A DNA stretch of 64,000 nt from Sphingomonas sp. 3P27F8 (GTDB lineage Bacteria; Pseudomonadota; Alphaproteobacteria; Sphingomonadales; Sphingomonadaceae): positions 1-64,000 of the forward strand of contig NZ_SCNL01000001.1 in assembly GCF_005502745.1 (NCBI RefSeq), written 5' to 3'. This document shows, piece by piece, positions 38,975-48,254 of this stretch (positions are counted from its first letter, which is position 1; every line of letters starts with the position of its first letter). Below the pieces are notes generated by a model. That model had not been told where the DNA came from. It worked only from the letters and a program-made list of their open reading frames with translations, and ran no database searches. Made by a program: the position numbers and the translations under genes.

Positions 38975-39886
38975 ATGCCCACCAAGATCGATTTCGACGT
39001 CGAGCAAATCGATGCAGCCACAGTCGCCGGCCCACCCGCCGTCTCTCAGCGCGATCTGATGAGTCCCTATGTCTGGCAAAGGCCCGACGGCAAGTTCGCG
39101 ATGCTCGTGCGCGCTGTCCCGCGCGCGGACTATGATCATGGTGCCGCCGGTGACACGGGCACGATTTGGCATGCGCTGTCCGATGATGGCCTTAGTTTTG
39201 CCGTGGAAGGTGGAGCGGTGCTGAGCCCGGGGCCGGGCCCGGATGACATCGGCGGCTGTGAAGATCCCACTCCCGTGGTGATGCCCGACGGCAGCCTTGT
39301 GGTATATTACACCGGGGTCGATGGAACGCGGGCGCATGCCCAACTGCTCTACGCAACCGGGGACTCGCTCTCGACGCTGTCAAAACAAGGCGTCGCCATG
39401 CTGAACTCCGGCAGCGAGGGCAATATCAAGGAGGCGACGGTCGATCGCACGAAAGCGGGCAAATGGCGTCTGTTCTTCGAATACGCGCATGCCGAAGCCT
39501 CGCTTGTCGGCCTGGCTATCGGTCAAACCGTGTCGGGGCCCTGGGACAACCAGGCTCAACCGTTCGCGCCGCGCACTGATAGCTGGGATAGCTGGCATCT
39601 GTCGACTGGTCCGCTGCTGACGGCGGACAAAGACACCCCCGTGATGTTCTACAACGGCGCCACGCGCGACGCACATTGGCGAATCGGGTGGATCGCTTTC
39701 GACGCGGAATACGAAAACGTGGTCGATCGCTGCATCGAGCCACTGATAACGCCACCGCCGACATCGCAGCAGAATGCCAAGGACATCGCATTTGCAGCCT
39801 CCGTCGTGGTCGTCGATGGTGCGATCTGGCTCTATTATTCGTTAGAGGACTCCAAATTGTATCGGGCGATCATCCGCCGGTCTTGA
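38975..39886 (+). CDS. Five-bladed beta-propeller glycosidase-like protein
   Basis: A 303-residue protein with repeated strand pairs typical of the five-bladed propeller glycosidases and GH130-type mannoside phosphorylases. Motif-like parts are GGCEDPTPVVMPDG, LVVYYTGVDG, EYAHAEASLVGLA and VMFYNGATRDAHWR. Acidic residues in CEDP and the later YENVVDRC are candidate catalytic residues, but the exact family is not certain. No signal peptide. It is 5 bases downstream of an SDR dehydrogenase gene, likely co-transcribed. Confidence 0.75.
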   Translation: MPTKIDFDVEQIDAATVAGPPAVSQRDLMSPYVWQRPDGKFAMLVRAVPRADYDHGAAGDTGTIWHALSDDGLSFAVEGGAVLSPGPGPDDIGGCEDPTPVVMPDGSLVVYYTGVDGTRAHAQLLYATGDSLSTLSKQGVAMLNSGSEGNIKEATVDRTKAGKWRLFFEYAHAEASLVGLAIGQTVSGPWDNQAQPFAPRTDSWDSWHLSTGPLLTADKDTPVMFYNGATRDAHWRIGWIAFDAEYENVVDRCIEPLITPPPTSQQNAKDIAFAASVVVVDGAIWLYYSLEDSKLYRAIIRRS

Positions 39887-39991
39887 GCTTCTGCGCCTGG
39901 CGGACAAGGATCGTCCGAGGGGCGCCGCGACACAAACGTGAACGGCGGGAACAAGACACTTCGCTGCCGCGACAGCCATTCCTTGACGCTG

Positions 39992-42199
39992 TCACATTGA
40001 CGGCAAGCGATCGATGAGGCGGTCGAGTGTTAGCGGATAATCCCTGATCCGCACGCCAGTCGCGTTGTAAACTGCATTGGCGATCGCCGCCCCGACGCCG
40101 CACAGCCCGAGCTCTCCCACGCCCTTCGCCTTCATCGGCGACGATTTGTCATCAGGGTAGTCCAGGAAAATCACCTCCTGGTGAGGGATGTCGGCATGGA
40201 CCGGCACCTCGTAGCTCGCGAGGTCGTGATTGACGAAGAAGCCGAATCTTTTGTCGACCGCTAGCTCCTCCATCAGCGCGGCGCCCACGCCCATCGTCAT
40301 GGCGCCGATCACCTGGCTGCGGGCAGAGATCGGGTTGAGGATGCGCCCCGCGTCGCACACCGCGAGCATGCGCCTGATGCGGATCTCGCCGGTGTAGCGA
40401 TCGACCCCTGCTTCGCAGAAATGCGCGGCGAAGGTCGATTGCTGGTACTTCTTGTCGAGGTCGCCGTATTCGATCGCGTCCTCGGCGACCAGCTCGCCAT
40501 CGCGTGCGGCGTCGCTCAGCCTGGCCGAACGATTGCCGGCGTGTACCTTCCCGTCGCCGAAGCTGGCGTCGGCCGAATTGAACCCGAGCTTTTGCGCGAC
40601 CTGCTCGCGCAGCTTGACACACGCCGCATAAACGCCCGAGGTGGAATTGTTCGCACCGAACTGCCCGCCCGATCCGCACGACGTTGGGCTAGCGGAATCG
40701 CCCAGCCGAACCACGACGCCATCGAGATCGACCCCCATCATCTCCGCCGCCGTCTGCGCGATGATCGTGTAGCTGCCGGTGCCGATGTCGGTCATATCGG
40801 TCTCAACCGTGATGACGCCGCGCTTGTCGAGCCGCACGCGCGCGGCCGATTTCTGCAAGAGGTTGTTGCGAATACCCGCCGCTACGCCAATCCCGACCAG
40901 CCAACGTCCATCGCGCACCTGCGCAGGCTTGGCATTGCGCCTGGCCCAGCCGAAGCGATCAGCCCCGGTCTTCAGGCATTCGACAAGATGGCGCTGGGAA
41001 AACGGCCGTTCGGGCTTTTCCGGATCGACCTGCGTATCGTTCTTGATGCGGAACGCGATCGGGTCGATCCCGAGCTTCTCCGCCATCTCGTCCATCGCTA
41101 TCTCGAGCACCATCAGCCCCGGCGCCTCGCCCGGTGCGCGCATGGAGTTGCCCTCCGGCAGATCGAGTTCGGCGAGGCGCAATTCGGTCAGCCTGTTCGC
41201 GCCGGCGTAGAACAGCTTCGACTGGCTGACCGAGGTTTCCGGCCCGCCATCGGGTAGGTTGCCCGACCAGCCCTGATGCGCGATCGCGGTAATCGTTCCG
41301 TCCTTCTCGCAGCCGATCTGGACGCGCTGGATTGTCGCTGCTCGATGGGTAGCGTTGTTTATCATCAACGGCCGCTGCATCGCGATCTTCACCGGCCGCC
41401 CGCATGCCTTTGCTCCGAGCGCCGCCATGATCGCGTCGGCGCGGACGAACAGCTTGCCGCCGAATCCCCCGCCGATGAAGGGAGACGACAATTCGACCTT
41501 ATCCTTGGGCAGATTGAGCGTCTTCGCGACGTCGCCGACGCCCCAGCCGATCATCTGGTTCGATGTCCACAACTTAAGTTTGTCGCCACGCCACTCGGCC
41601 ATCGAGGCGAACGGCTCCATCATCGCGTGGCTTTCGTCGGGCGTCGTGTAGGTCGCGTCGAGCGTGACTGGCGCCTTGGCGAAAGCAGCCTCGAAATCCC
41701 CCGCTGTGGTGCGCGCCGGCCCGCCAAGCCCGTCGTCCTTCGGAACAGGCGCGTTAGCCCGTTCGGCAGCGAGATCGTATTTGCCCTTCGCGCGAGCATA
41801 GTCGATTTTCAAAAGCCCGGCTGCCGCACGCGCCTGTTCGAACGTTTCCGCGACGACCACCGCTACGGCCTGATGATAATGATCGATGTCCGGCCCACCA
41901 AGCAGCTTGGCGGTGTTCATCTCGCCTTTGCCAAGCTTGCCGGCATTCTTGTATGTCACGACCGCAAGAACCCCCGGCGCCGCCTCAGCCGCTGCCGCAT
42001 CGATCGCGTTGATCCGGCCCTTGGCGACCGCGGCACCGACGATATAGCCGTAGGCTGGGTCGGCGATCTGATCGTGGCGCTCGTAGGCGTAGCGCGCGGT
42101 TCCGGTCGTCTTGAACTTTCCGTCGATGCGCGGGATCGGACGGCCGACGTGCTTGAGCTGGTCGATCGGGTTGGCGCCCGCAGGCTCGGTGAATTTCAT
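39992..42199 (-). CDS. paoC: Aldehyde oxidoreductase molybdenum subunit, PaoC-like
   Basis: A 735-residue molybdopterin-binding subunit of the xanthine oxidase family. Cofactor contacts appear in [11 protein letters not shown] and in [16 protein letters not shown]. The catalytic Glu is in [15 protein letters not shown] at about residue 696. With the FAD and 2Fe-2S subunits it should oxidise aldehydes using water, passing electrons to FAD. Gene order (2Fe-2S, FAD, Mo) and details of the partners match PaoABC, the periplasmic enzyme of E. coli. Overlaps the FAD gene by 4 bases. Confidence 0.9.
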   Translation of the reverse strand: MKFTEPAGANPIDQLKHVGRPIPRIDGKFKTTGTARYAYERHDQIADPAYGYIVGAAVAKGRINAIDAAAAEAAPGVLAVVTYKNAGKLGKGEMNTAKLLGGPDIDHYHQAVAVVVAETFEQARAAAGLLKIDYARAKGKYDLAAERANAPVPKDDGLGGPARTTAGDFEAAFAKAPVTLDATYTTPDESHAMMEPFASMAEWRGDKLKLWTSNQMIGWGVGDVAKTLNLPKDKVELSSPFIGGGFGGKLFVRADAIMAALGAKACGRPVKIAMQRPLMINNATHRAATIQRVQIGCEKDGTITAIAHQGWSGNLPDGGPETSVSQSKLFYAGANRLTELRLAELDLPEGNSMRAPGEAPGLMVLEIAMDEMAEKLGIDPIAFRIKNDTQVDPEKPERPFSQRHLVECLKTGADRFGWARRNAKPAQVRDGRWLVGIGVAAGIRNNLLQKSAARVRLDKRGVITVETDMTDIGTGSYTIIAQTAAEMMGVDLDGVVVRLGDSASPTSCGSGGQFGANNSTSGVYAACVKLREQVAQKLGFNSADASFGDGKVHAGNRSARLSDAARDGELVAEDAIEYGDLDKKYQQSTFAAHFCEAGVDRYTGEIRIRRMLAVCDAGRILNPISARSQVIGAMTMGVGAALMEELAVDKRFGFFVNHDLASYEVPVHADIPHQEVIFLDYPDDKSSPMKAKGVGELGLCGVGAAIANAVYNATGVRIRDYPLTLDRLIDRLPSM

Positions 42200-43155
42200 G
42201 CCGTTTGCTCCCGGGCCTCATCAATGACGCTGGCGAGCGCGCGTTCGGCGAGCGTCAGCTTGAACGCATTCTCCTTGGTCGGGCGCGCGTCGGCGAAGAC
42301 CTGCGCCGTTACCGCCTTGGCGCCGCGTGCCGCCTCTTGCTCCGCCGCCTCGACGCGCCACGGCTTCGGCGCGACGCCGCCGAATGCGAAGCGACCGGAG
42401 CCGTCCTTGGCCACGACGGCCGCGACCGACACGAGCGCGAACGCATAGGACGACCGGTCGCGTACCTTGCGATACAGGTGCACGCCGCCGGGCGGCTTCG
42501 GCAGCGTGACCGCGGTGATCAACTCGCCGTTCTCAAGCACAGTGTCGCGTTCGGGATGGTCGCCCCACAAACGGTGGAAGTCTGCGATTGGAATGGTCCG
42601 TCGCCGCCCATCGCCACGCACCGTTTCAACGCCCGCGTCGAGCACCCGTAACGCCACCGCCATGTCGCCGGGATAGGTGGCGATGCATGCGTCCGAGGTT
42701 CCGATCACGCCGAGCTGGCGCGAATAGCCGCCGATCGCGGCGCAACCCGACCCAGGCTTGCGCTTGTTGCAGGCCATGTTGGTATCATAGAAATAGGGGC
42801 AGCGCGTTCGCTGGAGGAGATTGCCCGCCGTCGTCGCCTTGTTGCGCAACTGGCCAGACGCGCCCGCGACGATCGCGCGGGTGAGGACCGCGTAGTCGCG
42901 ACGCACGCGCTTGTCAGCGGCGAGCCGCGTGTTGCTGACCAGCGCGCCGATCCGTAACCCGCCATCATCGGTCGCATCGATCGTGTCGAGCTTGAGATCC
43001 TGCACATCGACCAGAACCGACGGCGTCTCGATCTCCAGCTTCATCAGATCGAGCAGATTGGTCCCGCCGGCGATGAATTTGGCGCCGGGCTCTCTCGCGA
43101 CGATCTGTGCCGCTTCGACCGGATCCTTTGCGCGGGTATAGGTGAACGCCCTCAT
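42196..43155 (-). CDS. paoB: Aldehyde oxidoreductase FAD subunit, PaoB-like
   Basis: A 319-residue FAD-binding subunit. The FAD segment is near the N-terminus ([16 protein letters not shown]), followed by [15 protein letters not shown] cluster of Cys residues with spacing C-x9-C-x8-C starting at CPYFYD fits the extra iron-sulfur cluster known from E. coli PaoB and related 4-hydroxybenzoyl-CoA reductases. Start ATG 43155 overlaps the stop of the 2Fe-2S gene; the frame open upstream is its shadow. Middle gene of the paoABC operon. Confidence 0.9.
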   Translation of the reverse strand: MRAFTYTRAKDPVEAAQIVAREPGAKFIAGGTNLLDLMKLEIETPSVLVDVQDLKLDTIDATDDGGLRIGALVSNTRLAADKRVRRDYAVLTRAIVAGASGQLRNKATTAGNLLQRTRCPYFYDTNMACNKRKPGSGCAAIGGYSRQLGVIGTSDACIATYPGDMAVALRVLDAGVETVRGDGRRRTIPIADFHRLWGDHPERDTVLENGELITAVTLPKPPGGVHLYRKVRDRSSYAFALVSVAAVVAKDGSGRFAFGGVAPKPWRVEAAEQEAARGAKAVTAQVFADARPTKENAFKLTLAERALASVIDEAREQTA

Positions 43156-43784
43156 GCCTTGTCCCCAACGATCTCGGCCATGGCTTCGGCGATGTTCGAA
43201 TAGGCTCCGCAGCGGCAGATATTGCCGCTCATCCGCTCGCGCATCTCGACCGCGGTAAAGCCTGGTTCTTGAAGCAGATCGTCCTGCACGTGGCTTGGGA
43301 TGCCGGCCCTGATCTCGTCCAGCACCGCGACCGCAGAACAGATCTGGCCCGGCGTGCAATAGCCGCATTGGTAACCGTCGTGCTTCACGAAAGCCGCCTG
43401 CATCGGGTGCAGCTTGTCGGCGGTGCCCAGCCCCTCGATCGTAGTCACCTTGTCGCCCTGATGCATGGCGGCGAGCGTAAGGCAGGAGTTGATCCGCTCG
43501 CCATTGACGATGACGGTGCACGCGCCGCACTGGCCGTGGTCGCACCCCTTCTTGGTCCCGGTCAGATGCAGATGCTCGCGCAGCGCGTCGAGCAGGGTCG
43601 TCCGCGTATCGAGCGTCAAATCGTGGCGCTTCCCGTTCACTGTCAGGCTGATCGGCAAACGCGGCGGAGCCACCGCCTTTGCCGTGACGGGCGCAGCCTC
43701 GGCCGCCGGCACCACCGCCAACGCGGCCGCTGCGCCGCCGCTCGCCAATACGTTTCGTCGTGTCACATCCAGCCCTTCGCGCAT
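43152..43784 (-). CDS. paoA: Aldehyde oxidoreductase 2Fe-2S subunit with Tat signal, PaoA-like
   Basis: A 210-residue electron-transfer subunit with two 2Fe-2S clusters. An N-terminal twin-arginine signal is present ([19 protein letters not shown]), so the enzyme is exported folded to the periplasm. The plant-type cluster motif is [12 protein letters not shown] with a later Cys in INSCLTL. The second cluster uses CGYCTPGQ and ICRCGAY. ATG 43784 has GAAGGG 8 bases upstream and is preferred to ATG 43808. First gene of the operon with paoB and paoC. Confidence 0.92.
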   Translation of the reverse strand: MREGLDVTRRNVLASGGAAAALAVVPAAEAAPVTAKAVAPPRLPISLTVNGKRHDLTLDTRTTLLDALREHLHLTGTKKGCDHGQCGACTVIVNGERINSCLTLAAMHQGDKVTTIEGLGTADKLHPMQAAFVKHDGYQCGYCTPGQICSAVAVLDEIRAGIPSHVQDDLLQEPGFTAVEMRERMSGNICRCGAYSNIAEAMAEIVGDKA

Positions 43785-43900
43785 TGCCGAACCCTTCAGA
43801 TTTGACACGACAACGCCCGTCGACGCTTTTCGATGCTATCAGATGGTCGTCTTGTCAGGCGTCGAACGCCCCACAGATTTTCGGGGCGCCGCACGCATGG

Positions 43901-44572
43901 CTAGGCGCGGAACAAGATCCCTATTGCGACGAGCAATATGAAGCCTTCGACCAGGCCGAGAATGGCCGACAAGAGCGCCAAGCCGAGTCCAGTCGGTCGT
44001 TGTGCCCGGAACCATCTGGTTTCGACCATGACATAATAGAGCAGTGCGGCAGACGTAATTATGGCCCCCGCCGTTCGAGAGGTCTGCCAGTGCGACGTCC
44101 CGATGGCGGTTCCGATGCTGAGGCCCAGGGCGAATATGCTTGCGGGGTAGCATTGCGCGTAGAATGGCATACGCAGGGTTGACCGGTTCAACGGCTGCTT
44201 GCGCCCGCGCACCAGGCGCACCGACATGACCAACGGAAAGATGGCGAAGACGATCAACCTGAACACCAGGGCAGTGCTGTCGTCCGATACGAGACCAGCC
44301 AAGCCACGGTGGCTGGCTTCGATCTCATCCGTCTGGCCGAGTGCCACAGCAAAGCCGTGCGACAACGCGAGCGTCAATGCGAGAAACAGCGGGGGGCTGA
44401 TCGCATCCGCATATTGCTCCGCATCGGGGAGAGCGAGTTGCTGATCGGCATAATTCATCGTCGACAGCGGACGAGATAGCGTGCGCCATAGTGTCAATGG
44501 ATAGAAGATCAGCCAGCTCATCACCTCGTACAGAAGCTCGTCGAGCGAGTTGAGCCATTTCATGAAGTCCAT
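43901..44572 (-). CDS. Hypothetical integral membrane protein
   Basis: A 223-residue protein with five hydrophobic segments after an amphipathic N-terminus (MDFMKWLNSLDELLYEVMSW). A polar stretch near residues 35-60 (RPLSTMNYADQQLALPDAEQ) lies before the second span. No named domain is recognised; it resembles uncharacterised membrane proteins of alphaproteobacteria. It lies between paoA and a secreted hypothetical gene on the same strand, with gaps that do not indicate an operon. Confidence 0.65.
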   Translation of the reverse strand: MDFMKWLNSLDELLYEVMSWLIFYPLTLWRTLSRPLSTMNYADQQLALPDAEQYADAISPPLFLALTLALSHGFAVALGQTDEIEASHRGLAGLVSDDSTALVFRLIVFAIFPLVMSVRLVRGRKQPLNRSTLRMPFYAQCYPASIFALGLSIGTAIGTSHWQTSRTAGAIITSAALLYYVMVETRWFRAQRPTGLGLALLSAILGLVEGFILLVAIGILFRA

Positions 44573-44632
44573 GGCACACCAATGATTCGCAGTAAGGGGA
44601 TGGGCTGGACGGCGTTTTCCGTCCGCGCGCGC

Positions 44633-45511
44633 TTAAAAGCGTCGGCTGTCGTTCGCTCCGACAAGGTCGCATTCGCCCCGGAACGCATAGCTGGCCATTC
44701 CGACAATGCTGATTTGCCCCGAGCGCCGATTGATGGTCAATTCCGGCTTGTTCAGGCCGTTGAGCCGGTAGCGGCCTGAGATCATATCCGGTCCGATGGA
44801 CACATTATAAAGATCCCACCAACCATCGCTTCCCCGCGTATTAAGCGGAGGGATGAGCTTCTTGGGCAAACGGATGCGTCCGCCTCCAGGCCAGACCTGT
44901 ACCATGACCGAAGCGTCGAACTGCTCTGCGGTCAGTTCGGTGTGATTGCCATATACGTAGCGATCCCGTCGATCGTCCCACGTGTAGCCGTAGGTGGTTG
45001 CCGCCCGGGGCCTCTGGCCACCGCCGTAACAGACCAGCCCAAGGCGACCCTGTGATCTTCCATCATACTGCCCGGATGCGTCGCGTTCGGGCGCGTATGT
45101 GTCCGACGCTGTCGCGTAGCTCGGCGTTCCGGTACGCGGTAGCGCTGGCTGATAGCCGAGGTCGGGATGATAAGCCGAGCCGGAGCGCCGATCTTTGTCA
45201 CGCCGATCTTCTCCAGCGCTTTGTCGCTTGCCGCAATCGGGCGCGGGCGATGATGTAATCGAGGCGAAGCGACCATCCATGGTTGCGACCGTCACGCATT
45301 GCCTCGACCGCTCGTTCCACCAATAGGTATAGGAACGATCGTCGCCTTTCCGACCACCGACATCTTCATAACCACGCCGTTGCAGCTCGCTCTCGCCGCT
45401 CGACCCGCGCGCGCCCACAAGGTCGCCGAGGCCGACCGGCATTTGCGCCAAGGATATCGAAGCCCAGCCAATGCAGCACGTCGCTGCACATGCACATAGA
45501 ACGCTTCTCAT
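44633..45511 (-). CDS. Hypothetical secreted protein
   Basis: A 292-residue protein with a signal peptide (CACAATCCIGWASISLAQ). Residues 30-100 form a small domain with the pattern ELQRRGYEDVGGRKGDDRSY then WWNERSRQCVTV, seen in other secreted proteins of unknown function. A polar, charged linker follows. The C-terminal half is strand-rich and ends ASYAFRGECDLVGANDSRRF, possibly a stabilised secreted domain with a Cys pair. No enzyme motif is visible. Function unknown. Confidence 0.7.
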   Translation of the reverse strand: MRSVLCACAATCCIGWASISLAQMPVGLGDLVGARGSSGESELQRRGYEDVGGRKGDDRSYTYWWNERSRQCVTVATMDGRFASITSSPAPDCGKRQSAGEDRRDKDRRSGSAYHPDLGYQPALPRTGTPSYATASDTYAPERDASGQYDGRSQGRLGLVCYGGGQRPRAATTYGYTWDDRRDRYVYGNHTELTAEQFDASVMVQVWPGGGRIRLPKKLIPPLNTRGSDGWWDLYNVSIGPDMISGRYRLNGLNKPELTINRRSGQISIVGMASYAFRGECDLVGANDSRRF

Positions 45512-46275
45512 GATGCCGCTCCCCCGTTTCTAAGGTTCCGCCGCCAGCTTATTCTAACGGCGGCTTGAACGCCATGCATCCGCTTGGTGAAGGCAAACGT
45601 TAACCGGCCACGAGACCGGCGCAGCGTATACGTTCGGAGGGAACGCCGCTGCGCGGTTTGCCCTTTTTATCGCCGGGCAGCTGCGAATGGCGGTGTCGAC
45701 GATAGCGTATCTCGAGCTGGTGGCGACGAGACAACGTCCGGGTTTCAAACACAGCAGCTGATCGACGCCGGCTCAAAGTGACCATTGATCGGCTGGCGGC
45801 CCGCCGCGAATGGGCGGCATCGTCCGCTCCGGCATCGAGCCTCGAGGCGCTCGCGCGGCCCGCATGGTCATGCGCCCGCGCTCGGTGATCCTCGCAATCG
45901 GTAAGCCCGGCACAGACGCAAACTTGATGTGACTTGATGGAGCGCCTTGATTTTACAGGGTTCACGTCAAACCCACGACGTCAAGTCAATCTGACGGAGA
46001 AGGCTGCCACGTGTGGAAGGCCGCAGAAATGCTGGATTTGCGCCTGCGATTTGTCGCGTACGGTGTGTGCCCCTGTTCACAACTTTGGCGTCGCCGCCTG
46101 AAGGCGATCCCATCTTGAACAACCATCATGGCATCCACTCCGGCAGGGAGGTGCGGCAGCGCCTTTCGAGCGGAATTGTCCCGTGGTGTCCGGCTTCAAG
46201 CGAGAGCGCAATTGGGGAGCGATTGTGGGAACCGGGGATATATCTTGGATTTTATCAAACAAAATCAATGGTTTT
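45512..46275. other. 764-base intergenic region left of the ICE border
   Basis: No convincing gene on either strand. Short frames here have skewed composition and resemble no family. Small repeats are visible (ACTTGATG twice near 45926-45940). The region between the secreted-protein gene and the ICE border may be degraded remnants of earlier insertions. Confidence 0.4.
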
Positions 46276-46301
46276 TGGCGGAGCGGGAGGGATTCGAACC
46301 C
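46276..46301 (-). other. Detached tRNA 3' end, probable left attachment site of the ICE
   Basis: The minus strand reads GGGTTCGAATCCCTCCC followed by GCTCCGCCA. This is the T-loop, T-stem, seven-base acceptor strand, discriminator G and CCA of a tRNA, with no tRNA body. Upstream of it the T-stem breaks at one position (GTGGG against CCCTC), and no D-arm or anticodon arm can be found. Discriminator G fits tRNA-Ser. The integrase starts 188 bases to the right. This is the pattern left when an element inserts into a tRNA 3' end; the intact tRNA should lie at the other end, outside the window. Confidence 0.75.
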
Positions 46302-46488
46302 ACCCCTGGCATCGCTTTCAAATTCCACCGTTTTCTGCTACCTATCCCTTGGAAAATCAAGGGTTTTAAGTCGCTCGAAGCAGTTTGGCAGATCGCTCCA
46401 GTTCGCTGCGTTCCGCCCCATTCCGCGACTCAAACCCGGACGCAAACCCGGACGGAAGGACGGCTTCGACGGGCGAAGGAGGATTCGA

Positions 46489-47796
46489 ATGTCTCGCGCA
46501 ATGCACAAGCTGAGCGCCCGTCGCGTGGAGACGATCAAGGCGTCAGGCTGGCACGGTGACGGCGGCGGGCTTTGGCTGCGCATTGACAACGGCGGCTCCC
46601 GGAAATGGGTGTTCGCCTGGGAGCGATCCAAACGCCGCCGAGAGATGGGGCTGGGTGCCGCCTCCGATATAACACTAGCGACGGCACGCGAACTCGCTGC
46701 CGAGGCTCGTGCCTTATTGGCGCAGGGTCTTGATCCAATCGAAGAGCGTCGTGCGAAAGAGGCTGAGCAGGAAGCTCCCGCAGCCACTGACGATGCCGCG
46801 GACGAAATTCCCAGCGTCCCGACCTTCGGCCAGTTCGCCGATACGTACATCGATGCCCACGAGGACGGCTGGAAGAATCCCAAGCATCGGCAGCAGTGGC
46901 GCAACACGATCAAGACGCATGCCAAGTCGCTTCTGAACATGCCTGTAGACACGATCACGTCGGATGACGTGGTTGCCGTCCTTCGTCCCATCTGGCGCAA
47001 GGTTCCCGAGACGGCCGGTCGCCTTCGAGGCCGGATCGAGAACATCCTGGATGCGGCAAAGGCGTCCAAGCACATCGTCAGCCCTTGGGAGAACCCTGCG
47101 CGGTGGCGTGGTAATCTGATACATCTCCTGCCCCGCCCGCCCAAGAAATCCCAGGTCAAGCATCACGCGGCGATGCCGTTTGATGATCTGCCTGATTTTT
47201 TCGGCAAACTGCGGCGGCGTCCCGCAACGGCTGCGCGGGCGCTCGAACTGACGATATTGTGCGCAACCCGGACCAACGAAACGCTGCAGATGACGTGGTC
47301 GGAGGTTGATCTCGAACAGGCCGTGTGGACGGTGCCGGGCGAGCGGATGAAGATGGGGATAGAGCATCGCGTGCCGTTGCCCAGCCACGCCGTCGAACTC
47401 ATCAAGGCACAGGCTCGAACGTCAAACCAGGCACCGGGTACTTATGTCTTCCCAGGTGAAAAGCCGGGGAGGCCATTGTCGCAGATGGCGATGACGATGG
47501 TGCTGCGCAGGATGAAGCTTGGGCAATTCACTGTCCATGGCATGCGAAGCTGTTTCCGCGATTACATGGGGGACATGACCGATCATCCGGAGTCGCTCGT
47601 CGAGCAGGCGCTGGCCCACCAGATCGGTGATGAGACGACCCGGGCCTATCGGCGCGGCGACGCGTTCCTCAAGCGACGCGCGCTTATGCAGGAATGGCAG
47701 GATTATCTGATGCCCGTCCAGAAACGAAATGCCCGTGCGAAGCGCAGTAATGCCGGGCGTGCTAGCTCTGATGTCGCCATGCTGGAGGCCGCCTGA
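46489..47796 (+). CDS. P4-type tyrosine integrase of the ICE
   Basis: A 435-residue tyrosine recombinase. The N-terminal arm-binding domain (DUF4102-like) is seen in KLSARRVETIKASGWHGDGGGLWLRI-type sequence, residues 1-100. A SAM-like core-binding domain spans about 105-200. Catalytic residues are Arg in CATRTNETLQMTWSEVD, His and Arg in VHGMRSCFRDYMGD, and Tyr in TTRAYRRGDAFLKRR. The frame is open 102 codons upstream through the tRNA fragment, but GAAGGAGG at 46475-46482 sets the start at ATG 46489. Intact, so the element may still excise. Confidence 0.92.
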   Translation: MSRAMHKLSARRVETIKASGWHGDGGGLWLRIDNGGSRKWVFAWERSKRRREMGLGAASDITLATARELAAEARALLAQGLDPIEERRAKEAEQEAPAATDDAADEIPSVPTFGQFADTYIDAHEDGWKNPKHRQQWRNTIKTHAKSLLNMPVDTITSDDVVAVLRPIWRKVPETAGRLRGRIENILDAAKASKHIVSPWENPARWRGNLIHLLPRPPKKSQVKHHAAMPFDDLPDFFGKLRRRPATAARALELTILCATRTNETLQMTWSEVDLEQAVWTVPGERMKMGIEHRVPLPSHAVELIKAQARTSNQAPGTYVFPGEKPGRPLSQMAMTMVLRRMKLGQFTVHGMRSCFRDYMGDMTDHPESLVEQALAHQIGDETTRAYRRGDAFLKRRALMQEWQDYLMPVQKRNARAKRSNAGRASSDVAMLEAA

Positions 47797-47802
47797 CGGC
47801 GA

Positions 47803-48018
47803 TCAGTTTGCCCGAGAGTCGCGAACGACGCCCTCGATCCACGCTTCGACCTCGCGTTCGCTCCATCGTGCGGCGGCGGCGGTGATCTTGTATGGTTTCG
47901 GGAAGCGCCCATCGCCGATCATGGCGTAGATCATGGTCTTGCCCAGACCTACACGGTGGCGAACTTCCGCCAGCCTGAGCAATCTCTCCGGCTGCGCTGC
48001 ATCGGCGTCGGTCGTCAT
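47803..48018 (-). CDS. AlpA-family excisionase/regulator
   Basis: A 71-residue MerR-like helix-turn-helix protein. The core LLRLAEVRHRVGLGKTMIYAMIGDGRFPKPYKI, here only partly cited, with the ARWSEREVEAWIE end is characteristic of AlpA regulators. These control integrase expression or act as excisionases in P4-like elements. It is convergent with the integrase (7 bases apart) and downstream of the DUF2274 gene in the leftward transfer operon, overlapping it by 4 bases. Confidence 0.9.
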   Translation of the reverse strand: MTTDADAAQPERLLRLAEVRHRVGLGKTMIYAMIGDGRFPKPYKITAAAARWSEREVEAWIEGVVRDSRAN

Positions 48019-48245
48019 TTGCGCCGCTCCGCTAGCCTTTCACGCGCTTTTGCAAAGGCGCGGTCACTCGCAAGGAAGGCGGCCAGCATGTGCGGGACCA
48101 GATCAGCAATCGTTTGCTCTTCGCCATAAGCTTGCTGATAGATCGCGGCGTAGTCCGCCAAGGCTCGTTGAAGGTCCGGCGCGACACTGATGGTCAACTT
48201 GATCGGCGTCCTGTCTGGCAGTCGTGCGAGCTTGAGGTCTGTCAT
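48015..48245 (-). CDS. DUF2274 family protein
   Basis: A 76-residue protein matching the small DUF2274 family that regularly follows trbI in Tn4371-like and sphingomonad conjugative elements. The pattern LARLPDRTPIKLTISVAPDLQ then LADYAAIYQQAYG and LVPHMLAAFLASDRAF is typical. The N-terminal strand followed by helices suggests a ribbon-helix-helix-like DNA-binding fold; function unproven. Overlaps the AlpA gene and follows trbI by 9 bases. Confidence 0.85.
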   Translation of the reverse strand: MTDLKLARLPDRTPIKLTISVAPDLQRALADYAAIYQQAYGEEQTIADLVPHMLAAFLASDRAFAKARERLAERRK

Positions 48246-48254
48246 ATCGGGCTC

